Shown here: in pieces, positions 6,115 through 11,981 of the stretch | Numbering within the stretch: position 1 is the stretch's first letter | Layout of the letters: each line of letters begins with the position of its first letter | From: Actinomycetes bacterium | GTDB lineage: Bacteria; Actinomycetota; Actinomycetes; Mycobacteriales; Mycobacteriaceae | NCBI GenBank assembly: GCA_023415515.1 | Contig: JAEZKH010000230.1 | Span: forward strand, 1-11,981 | DNA length: 11,981 nt | Reading direction: 5' to 3' | The notes under the pieces: generated by a model | What the model was told of the DNA's origin: nothing | The model's input: the letters and a program-made list of their open reading frames with translations, nothing else | The model's database searches: none | Translations under genes and position numbers: made by a program

Positions 6115-7494
6115 ATGGGGCGGAACGGGCAGCACGCTGCCGTCATCGGGGCCAGCATCGCGGGGTTGTGCGCCGCGCGGGTGCTCTCCGACTGCTATGA
6201 CCAGGTCACACTCTTCGACCGGGACGAACTTCCCAGCTGTCCCGCCAACCGCGCGGCGGTGCCCCAGGGCAGGCACGTCCACCTGCTGATGGCGCGCGGC
6301 GCCGCAGAACTCGACACCCAGTTTCCCGGGCTGCTCGACGACATGGTCGCGGCGGGCGTGCCGATCCTGGAGAACCGGCCCGACGCCATCCACTTCGGGG
6401 CCGCAGGCCACGTGCTGGGCACGTCGCGGGAACTGCGCGACGAATTCACCGCCTACGTGCCCAGCCGTGCGCATCTGGAATGGCAGATCCGGCGCCGTGT
6501 GGCGGCGATACACAACGTCGAGATCGTGCGCGCCGTCGTCACCGAGCCGACCTTCGATGCGGTGCGGCAGCGGGTGACCGGGCTGCGGCTCGGTACCGGC
6601 GACGAAGTGTCTGCCGACCTGGTGGTAGATACTGCAGGCCGGGGCACCCGGTTGCCGGTCTGGTTGCAGCAGTGGGGGTTTGACCGCCCGCCCGAGGCCA
6701 CCGTCGACGTCGGCATCAGCTACGCATCTCATCAGCTGCGCATTCCTGAAGGCCTGATCGTGGAGAAGGTCGTCGTCGCGGGGGCGCACCGGGAACAGCC
6801 GTGCGGGCTGGGAATGCTGTGCTACGAAGACGGCACCTGGACGCTCACGACGTTCGGCGTGGCCGGGGTGCAACCACCACACGACTTCACCCACATGTGC
6901 GAACTCGCCGATGAGATCGTGCCACCACATCTCGCCGGGGCGATCCGCGAGGCCGAACCGATCGGCGATGTCGCCTTTCACAAGTACCCCGCCAGCCGGT
7001 GGCGGCGCTACCACAAGCTGGACCGCTTCCCCGCGGGCATCCTGCCGTTCGGTGACGCCGTGGCCAGTTACAACCCGACCTTCGGCCAGGGGATGACGAT
7101 GGTGTCGCTGCAGGCGGGTCACCTGCGCCGCGCGCTGGAAGCGACGGACACCGACCTCGCCGCCACGTTCCACACGGCGACCGCGAAGTCGACGTACCCG
7201 GTGTGGACGATGAACGCGATCGGCGACCTGGTCATGCACCGCGCTACCGGAGCGATGCCTTGGTGGTATCGCCCCGTCGGCGGGCTGTTCGACCAGTTCC
7301 TCGGGGCAGCTGAGACGGATCCCGTTCTCGCCGAATGGTTTCTACGCCGATTCAGCCTTCTCGACAGCCTCTACATGGTGCCGTCGGCGAGATTGGTTGG
7401 CCGGACGATCAAACACAACATGGGGCTCTTCCTCGCGCAGAAGCGCTCGGCTAGGACCTCGGCGTCCGGTCGAGATCTGGTTCCAGGTAAATGA
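6115..7494 (+). CDS. FAD-dependent oxidoreductase/monooxygenase-like protein, substrate unknown
   Basis: This 459-aa protein has the layout of the group A flavoprotein monooxygenase / geranylgeranyl-reductase-like fold. Residues 8-25 carry the Rossmann motif AAVIGASIAGLCAAR (G12-A-S-I-A-G17), with Asp35 at the end of strand 2 (QVTLFDRD) to hold the ribose. A DG-like motif, VVD172TAGR176, follows mid-protein, and the FAD-phosphate motif G313-D314 lies in PFGDAVASYNPTFGQGM. There is no signal peptide or obvious membrane anchor, though the C-terminal 100 residues are hydrophobic in places. It corresponds by position to Rv3254, whose function I do not know. The ATG at 6115 lacks a clear Shine-Dalgarno, consistent with a near-leaderless transcript. 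The 3' end runs 44 bases into the convergent transporter gene. The flavoprotein class is secure; the reaction is not. Confidence 0.88.
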   Translation: MGRNGQHAAVIGASIAGLCAARVLSDCYDQVTLFDRDELPSCPANRAAVPQGRHVHLLMARGAAELDTQFPGLLDDMVAAGVPILENRPDAIHFGAAGHVLGTSRELRDEFTAYVPSRAHLEWQIRRRVAAIHNVEIVRAVVTEPTFDAVRQRVTGLRLGTGDEVSADLVVDTAGRGTRLPVWLQQWGFDRPPEATVDVGISYASHQLRIPEGLIVEKVVVAGAHREQPCGLGMLCYEDGTWTLTTFGVAGVQPPHDFTHMCELADEIVPPHLAGAIREAEPIGDVAFHKYPASRWRRYHKLDRFPAGILPFGDAVASYNPTFGQGMTMVSLQAGHLRRALEATDTDLAATFHTATAKSTYPVWTMNAIGDLVMHRATGAMPWWYRPVGGLFDQFLGAAETDPVLAEWFLRRFSLLDSLYMVPSARLVGRTIKHNMGLFLAQKRSARTSASGRDLVPGK

Positions 7495-8371
7495 CTTCCG
7501 CGGCGGGTACCGCCGCGCGGATCGCCGCCTCTGCCGCATCGATCGTGGCGGCCACGGTGGCCAGTGCGGTCGCAGGCGGAAGGGCGATCTTGGCGCCCAC
7601 GAGCATCTCCTCCGGGCCGAGGTACTGGGTGCGAAGGTGAATCACCCTGTCGATGTGGTCGGTCTTCTCGAGCGCAGACCGAATTGCCCGTTCCTCGTCC
7701 CGCGTGGCGCCCTCACCGATGAGCAGGCTGTGCATCTCGACCATCAGAACCACCGCGATCACCCCCAGCAGGACACCGATGCCTATCGTCCCGACGCCGT
7801 CCCACACCGGGTCGCCGGTGAGCACGGTGAGCCCGACGCCGACCAATGCGAACGCGAGGCCGACGAGAGCACCCGAGTCCTCCAGCAGCACCACCGGCAA
7901 CTCCGGATTGCGCGACGTCCGAATGAAGCGCCACCACCCACCCGACCCCTTCAACGGCTGCGACTCCTTCACCGCCGTACGAAAACTGTAGCCCTCCAAG
8001 CATATTGCGACGACGAGAATCACGATCGCCACGATCGGCGAAGTCAGCTCCTCCGGATGCGTGATTTTGTGATAGCCCTCGTAGAGCGCGAACACCGAAC
8101 CGAGCGAGAACAGCACCAGCGCGACCACGAACGCGTAGAAGAAACGGCTGCGGCCGTATCCGAACTGGTGCAGCGGATCGGCCTGCCTGCGGGACTCGCG
8201 CTGCCCGAGCAGAAGCAGACCCTGATTGCTGGTGTCGGCCACAGAATGTACGGACTCCGCCAGCATCGACGAACTACCGGTGATCAGGAACCCGACGAAC
8301 TTCGCGACCGCGATGCCCGCGTTCGCGAGCAGGGCCGCGAGGATGGCTCTCGTGCTGCCCTCGGCGGACAA
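7451..8371 (-). CDS. Cation diffusion facilitator family metal transporter
   Basis: This is a 306-aa inner-membrane exporter, probably metal/proton antiport for Zn, Mn, Co or Fe. About six hydrophobic segments are followed by a cytosolic domain from about residue 220. TM2 has the CDF signature ESVH42SVAD46TSNQ, giving the HxxxD half of the transport site. In TM5 the usual second HxxxD is replaced by LLE164D165SGALVG, a pattern I associate with the ZnT9-like branch, and GDPVWDGVGTIGIG follows. The start must be TTG at 8371, one base after the manA stop, with GGGAA upstream; no ATG or GTG occurs until TM2. It is therefore probably coupled to manA. As I recall, this gene is absent from the M. 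tuberculosis manA locus. Its last 44 bases overlap the convergent FAD gene. Confidence 0.9.
   Translation of the reverse strand: MSAEGSTRAILAALLANAGIAVAKFVGFLITGSSSMLAESVHSVADTSNQGLLLLGQRESRRQADPLHQFGYGRSRFFYAFVVALVLFSLGSVFALYEGYHKITHPEELTSPIVAIVILVVAICLEGYSFRTAVKESQPLKGSGGWWRFIRTSRNPELPVVLLEDSGALVGLAFALVGVGLTVLTGDPVWDGVGTIGIGVLLGVIAVVLMVEMHSLLIGEGATRDEERAIRSALEKTDHIDRVIHLRTQYLGPEEMLVGAKIALPPATALATVAATIDAAEAAIRAAVPAAEVIYLEPDLDRTPRS
7499..7517. terminator. GC-only hairpin just after the FAD gene stop
   Basis: CGCGGCGG (7499-7506) and CCGCCGCG (7510-7517) are perfectly complementary around the 3-base loop GTA. The stem begins 4 bases after the FAD gene TGA and lies inside the transporter's C-terminal coding region. 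There is no U-tract. It could stop plus-strand transcripts from running into the transporter gene; Gly/Ala-rich codon bias alone could also make such a stem. Confidence 0.4.
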
Positions 8372-8372
8372 T

Positions 8373-9599
8373 TCAGATTCCCACGGTCGCGCGGAAAAGC
8401 TTCGTCGGACGCTGGGCGACCAGCCGAATGGGGCCGTCGTCGGCCGACACCCATGCCGCCCCGCCCCGCTCCAAAGTCACAACGCTCGACTTCGCGTGCA
8501 CGGCGATAGACCCCTCTGTGCACAAGAGGATCTGGGGCCCCTCGTGGCGGGACGGCGCGTCGATCTCGTGGCCGAGATGGTCTCCGTCGATGCCGAGCAC
8601 CGACACCGAGAACTCCGGCGCTGGTGTCTGGTACACCGTTTCCATCCCGTCCGACCACGTGGCCGGGCGCAACGCCTCCTCGCTGGCGGGGGTGAAGTCG
8701 AGTACCCGCAGCAGCTCTGGCACGTCGACGTGCTTGGGGGTCAGGCCACCGCGAAGAACGTTGTCGGAGTTGGCCATCACTTCGATGCCGACACCGTGGA
8801 GATAGGCGTGCAGGTTCCCCGCGGGAAGGTAGATCCCCTCGCCCGGGTCGAGTGTGAAGCGATTCAGCAGCAGCGACGCAAGGACTCCCGCGTCACCGGG
8901 ATAGCGCTCGCCCAGTTCCAGCACCGTCTTCGCCTCGGCCGCGAACTGCTTGTTCCCCGTACGCACATAGTTGATCGCGCCGTCGATCACGGCGGGAACG
9001 AGCACGTCGAGGTCGGGTTGCGGTGCGGTGATCCATGTGGTGAACAGCGCGCGCAGACCGCCGGCGTCGGGCTGGCCCGCCAGCAGGTTGATGTACGGAT
9101 CGAGATCGGACACCTCAAGAGCTTTCAGCAGCTCCACCGATTGGGACGCGGGTCGGAAGCCTGCCAGCGCTTCGAATCTGTCCAAGGCGACGAGCAGTTC
9201 CGGCTTGTGGCTGCGGTCGCGGTAGTTACGGATCGGCGAGGACACCGGAATACCGACTCGCTCCTCGCGCGCGAAGCCCTCCTCGGCCTGCTCGGCACTC
9301 GGGTGCGCCTGCAACGACAGCGGTTCCTCTGCGGCCAGCACCTTCATCAGGAAGGGCAGCGCGTCACCGAACCGATCGCGCACCGCGACACCGAGTTGGC
9401 CCTCCGGGTCGTCGCGAACAGCGTCCAGCAACGACTCCTCGCCGTGATCGGTCGCCAACCAAGCCGGGTCGCCCGGATGCGCACCGAACCACAGCTCTGC
9501 TTCGGGATGCGCTGTGGGACTTGGCCTTCCGGTGAATTCGGCAATGGCTGTGCGCGAACCCCAAGCATAGGTCCGCAGCGCTCCTCGTAGAAGGTTCAC
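8373..9599 (-). CDS. manA: Mannose-6-phosphate isomerase, type I
   Basis: This cytosolic Zn enzyme interconverts fructose-6-phosphate and mannose-6-phosphate, feeding mannose into GDP-mannose and so into PIMs, LM/LAM and related mannosylated envelope molecules. It is a cupin-fold protein with all four expected zinc ligands: Gln97 and His99 (LSLQAHPS), Glu134 (HKPEL) and His264 (YLPAGNLHAYLHG). The ending, AQRPTKLFRATVGI, is intact. The GTG at 9599 gives 408 aa and MNLLRGALRTYAWGSRTAIAEF, matching the family N-terminus. The frame is open further upstream, but that extension is a shadow of the SIS gene. It sits 4 bases after the SIS gene stop and is followed after one base by the transporter start. 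Confidence 0.97.
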   Translation of the reverse strand: MNLLRGALRTYAWGSRTAIAEFTGRPSPTAHPEAELWFGAHPGDPAWLATDHGEESLLDAVRDDPEGQLGVAVRDRFGDALPFLMKVLAAEEPLSLQAHPSAEQAEEGFAREERVGIPVSSPIRNYRDRSHKPELLVALDRFEALAGFRPASQSVELLKALEVSDLDPYINLLAGQPDAGGLRALFTTWITAPQPDLDVLVPAVIDGAINYVRTGNKQFAAEAKTVLELGERYPGDAGVLASLLLNRFTLDPGEGIYLPAGNLHAYLHGVGIEVMANSDNVLRGGLTPKHVDVPELLRVLDFTPASEEALRPATWSDGMETVYQTPAPEFSVSVLGIDGDHLGHEIDAPSRHEGPQILLCTEGSIAVHAKSSVVTLERGGAAWVSADDGPIRLVAQRPTKLFRATVGI

Positions 9600-9603
9600 C
9601 CGG

Positions 9604-10677
9604 TTATCCCCGAACCAGTCGCAGGTAGGTCGCCGCCATTTCGAGCCGGACAGCCAGCATCGCCAGTTGTTGTTCCGGACGCCCCGACTGTACCGGTGAC
9701 TCGCCGGCGTCCGGCACGTCCTCGGCGCCGATGACGTCGACATCGTCGAGCCCGGCAACTCGTGCTGTCACCACCGCTCGTTCGGCGGCCAACGTCAACG
9801 CGATCGTTCGCGTCCGCTCTGGCAACGGCCCGTCGATGTCGTCGTCATGGAAGAGCGCAGCCTCACGATCGGCGTCGGAGGGCGCGCCGAAACCGGTGCG
9901 CAGTGCCACGATGGCGTCGGCGAGCCCGACCGATGCCACCGCCTGATGGCCGATGCGCAGCATGGCCGCGCCGGCGTGGCGCGCCAGCGCCAGCGTCGCC
10001 GCATTGTCTCCTGCGAGCACGACCGCGCGCCCGGACATCCGGTCGGCAAGCGTCTTGGCCGGATTCGTGAACAGCTCGCGGGCCGCGCTGTTGCGGAGCG
10101 CTTCGGCGTCGAGTTCGTCGGCAAGCGAGGCGAGGTCGGTGTGCGGTTCCTGATCGATGACGTGCTGAACCGCCAAGCCGGCGGCGAGATATCTGGACAG
10201 GCTGAACTCGTCGGGCACCCACAGCCGTGGCTCCAGCACGGCGGCGCGCCCCGCGGTCGCGTCCCGCAACGGTCCCTCGAACGGGGCGACGACCACCACC
10301 CTCGCGCCGCGCCGCACCGCGGTCGCCGCGGCGGCGACGAGCGCAGGATCACCGGGATCGTCGCCCGCGACGACGAGCACGTCGAGCGCGCCGATCCAGG
10401 GTGGCGCGTCGGCAGAGACGACCATCGGTGAGGCAGCCGAACCGCCAACGGCCGCAGCGAGAATCGTGCCCGCTGTTTCGGCGTTCCCGCGACCCGCGAC
10501 CCAGATGAATGTGCGCGGCGAATCGCCGGCAACGGACTCCAGCGCGCCCTCGTCCAACGCGGCGGCGGTGGCGCGGACCTGGGCACCTGCCATCGACGCT
10601 CCGCGAAGCAGTCCGCCACGGTCGGCGGCCAGCAGACCATCGGAGTCGTCGAAGTCGATCGCGGCCGGGGTGATCAT
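9604..10677 (-). CDS. SIS-fold (phosphosugar isomerase-like) protein, TobH-like
   Basis: This 357-aa cytosolic protein corresponds by position to Rv3256c. It has two alpha/beta lobes of SIS type. The first has the nucleotide/sugar-fold glycine segment FIWVAGRGNAETAG (near residue 57) and DVLVVAGDDPGDPALV (about 95-110). The second begins near residue 216 with AVVLAGDNAATLALARHAGAAMLRIGHQAV and ends in a helix (EQQLAMLAVRLEMAATYLRLVRG). It resembles proteins annotated TobH or bifunctional phosphoglucose/phosphomannose isomerase C-terminal families, though I cannot confirm catalytic residues. The ATG at 10677 overlaps the manB stop (ATGA), and manA begins 4 bases after its stop. Being wedged between two mannose-phosphate enzymes implies a sugar-phosphate role, perhaps isomerase or sensor; this is inference. 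Confidence 0.85.
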   Translation of the reverse strand: MITPAAIDFDDSDGLLAADRGGLLRGASMAGAQVRATAAALDEGALESVAGDSPRTFIWVAGRGNAETAGTILAAAVGGSAASPMVVSADAPPWIGALDVLVVAGDDPGDPALVAAAATAVRRGARVVVVAPFEGPLRDATAGRAAVLEPRLWVPDEFSLSRYLAAGLAVQHVIDQEPHTDLASLADELDAEALRNSAARELFTNPAKTLADRMSGRAVVLAGDNAATLALARHAGAAMLRIGHQAVASVGLADAIVALRTGFGAPSDADREAALFHDDDIDGPLPERTRTIALTLAAERAVVTARVAGLDDVDVIGAEDVPDAGESPVQSGRPEQQLAMLAVRLEMAATYLRLVRG

Positions 10678-11981
10678 GTCGATTTTTCGGAGTGCGAAGC
10701 GATGACGTCGCCGACGAGACCGACGACGGCGTCGACGTCCTCGACGGTGCGGGCCTCGACGTTGAGCCTGAGCAACGGCTCGGTGTTGGAGGTGCGCAGA
10801 TTGAACCAGGTGCCGTCGCCCAGATCGACGGTGACGCCGTCGAGGTGGTCGATGGACTTGATGCGGTCGCCCAGCGACCTCAGCACCGCGTCCACGCATG
10901 CCTGCGCGTCCTCGACGGTGTAGTTGATCTCCCCGGACGCCTCGTAGCGTTGGTAGTCGGCCATCAGATCCGACAGTGGCCTGCGCTGCTCGCCGAGTGC
11001 GGCGAGCACATGAAGCGCGGCGAGCATTCCCGAGTCCGCGCCCCAGAAGTCACGGAAGTAGTAATGCGCCGAGTGCTCACCGCCGAAGATCGCGCCGGTT
11101 TCGGCCATCATCGCCTTGATGTAGGAGTGACCGACGCGGGAGCGCACCGGTGTGCCACCGCGTTCGACCACCAGTTCGGGCACCGCCCGTGAGGTGATCA
11201 GATTGTGGATCACCGTTGCGCCGATCTCCCTGTTCAACTCGCGCGCGGCGACCAGGGCGGTCACCGCTGACGGCGATACGGGATGCCCTGATTCATCGAC
11301 CACGAAACACCGGTCGGCGTCACCGTCGAAGGCCAGCCCGATGTCGGCGCCGGTGGCGATCACGTACTTCTGCAGATCGACGAGGTTCTCCGGATCCAGG
11401 GGGTTGGCCTCGTGGTTGGGAAAAGTGCCGTCGAGTTCGAAGTACAGCGGCAGCACTTCGATGGCGGGGATGGGGTCCAACACCGCGGGCGTCGTATGGC
11501 CGGCCATCCCGTTACCGGCGTCGACGGCCACCCGCAGCGGACGCCAGTCCGCCACATCGACCAGCGAACGCAGGAACTCGCCGTATTCGGTCAGCACGTC
11601 GCGGTCGGTGGTCGTTCCCGTCGGACCGTCGTAGTCGGGGACGCCCGCGATCACTTCGTCGCTGACCGTCGCCAACCCGGTGTCCTTGCCGACGGGCTTG
11701 GCACCGGCCCGGCACAGTTTGATGCCGTTGTAGGCCGACGGGTTGTGGCTGGCGGTGAACATCGCCCCCGGGCAGTCCAGCAGGCCCGATGCGAAGTACA
11801 GCTGATCGGTCGAGGCCAACCCGATCCGCACGACGTCGAGTCCCTGGGAGGTGACTCCGTCGGCGAAGGCCGACGCCAGCGACGGCGAACTGGCGCGCAT
11901 GTCGTGTCCGACCACCACCGTGCGCGCGCCCTCGCCGCGCATCAACCGCGCGAAAGCCGCGCCGACGTCGGCGACGAACCC
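10674..11981 (-). CDS. manB: Phosphomannomutase/phosphoglucomutase (5' end outside the window)
   Basis: The enzyme converts mannose-6-phosphate to mannose-1-phosphate (or glucose-6-phosphate to glucose-1-phosphate) through a phosphoserine, supplying GDP-mannose synthesis. The 435 visible residues cover four domains: the active serine in TASHNPSAYNG (serine codon 11750-11748), the Mg loop FDGDADRCF (first Asp codon at 11327-11325), the sugar-selecting loop GGEHSAHYYF (Glu codon at 11078-11076) and the phosphate-binding RTSNTEPLLRLNVEAR near the C-terminus. The M. tuberculosis orthologue (Rv3257c, pmmA/manB) is about 465 aa as I recall, so roughly 30 N-terminal residues lie beyond the edge; the internal TTG/ATG near 11945 is not the start. 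The first gene of the visible operon, it overlaps the next by 4 bases. Confidence 0.95.
   Translation of the reverse strand, partial: GFVADVGAAFARLMRGEGARTVVVGHDMRASSPSLASAFADGVTSQGLDVVRIGLASTDQLYFASGLLDCPGAMFTASHNPSAYNGIKLCRAGAKPVGKDTGLATVSDEVIAGVPDYDGPTGTTTDRDVLTEYGEFLRSLVDVADWRPLRVAVDAGNGMAGHTTPAVLDPIPAIEVLPLYFELDGTFPNHEANPLDPENLVDLQKYVIATGADIGLAFDGDADRCFVVDESGHPVSPSAVTALVAARELNREIGATVIHNLITSRAVPELVVERGGTPVRSRVGHSYIKAMMAETGAIFGGEHSAHYYFRDFWGADSGMLAALHVLAALGEQRRPLSDLMADYQRYEASGEINYTVEDAQACVDAVLRSLGDRIKSIDHLDGVTVDLGDGTWFNLRTSNTEPLLRLNVEARTVEDVDAVVGLVGDVIASHSEKST

Noticed and set aside
9600..9758. N-terminal extension of manA to 461 residues
   Set aside because: The extra 53 residues are out-of-frame SIS-gene sequence; the GTG at 9599 gives the family N-terminus and length.
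10678..10899. N-terminal extension of the SIS gene to 431 residues
   Set aside because: It is an Arg/His-rich shadow of the manB 3' end; the ATG overlapping the manB stop is the natural start.

Overview
The window looks like a mycobacterial chromosome segment, probably a fast-growing environmental Mycobacterium/Mycolicibacterium. The DNA is uniformly G+C rich, starts are often GTG or TTG, genes are tightly packed with 4-base stop/start overlaps, and the gene order matches what I recall of M. tuberculosis Rv3248c to Rv3257c: sahH, TetR, rubB, rubA, alkB, amino-acid permease, FAD protein, manA, SIS protein, manB/pmmA. Two genes appear extra to that order: an AbiEi-like/DUF559 gene between alkB and the permease, and a cation diffusion facilitator gene after manA. 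Species assignment and synteny are from memory; no search was run.

Layout from left to right. At 1-1176 (-) is the N-terminal 392 codons of S-adenosylhomocysteinase (3' end outside the window), preceded by a short AT-rich promoter-like stretch and a G-quadruplex-type G-run motif. At 1254-3523 (-) is an alkane-oxidation operon transcribed alkB > rubA > rubB > tetR, in which each gene overlaps or nearly touches the next. It is headed by a strong sigma-A-like promoter with two dyads that look like a repressor operator, and that promoter predicts a leaderless alkB mRNA. At 3631-4488 (-) is the DUF559 gene; both it and the neighbouring permease end inside near-identical palindromic repeats. At 4569-6023 (-) is a 12-TM amino-acid permease, divergent from the FAD-dependent oxidoreductase at 6115-7494 (+). 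That oxidoreductase converges on and overlaps the last gene of the right-hand operon.

The right-hand operon (-) reads manB (5' end outside the window) > SIS-domain protein > manA > cation diffusion facilitator. ManA and ManB supply mannose-6-phosphate and mannose-1-phosphate for GDP-mannose, the precursor of mycobacterial mannolipids and lipoglycans. The left operon hydroxylates medium/long-chain alkanes at the membrane with two rubredoxins as electron carriers, under probable autoregulation by the TetR protein.

No rRNA, tRNA, transposase or CRISPR array was seen. No gene-free stretch exceeds 300 bases; the longest is about 107 bases (3524-3630). The parts most worth a second look are the twin palindromic repeats around the DUF559 gene, the alkB operator/promoter, the G-run motif upstream of ahcY, and the metal transporter attached to the mannose operon.
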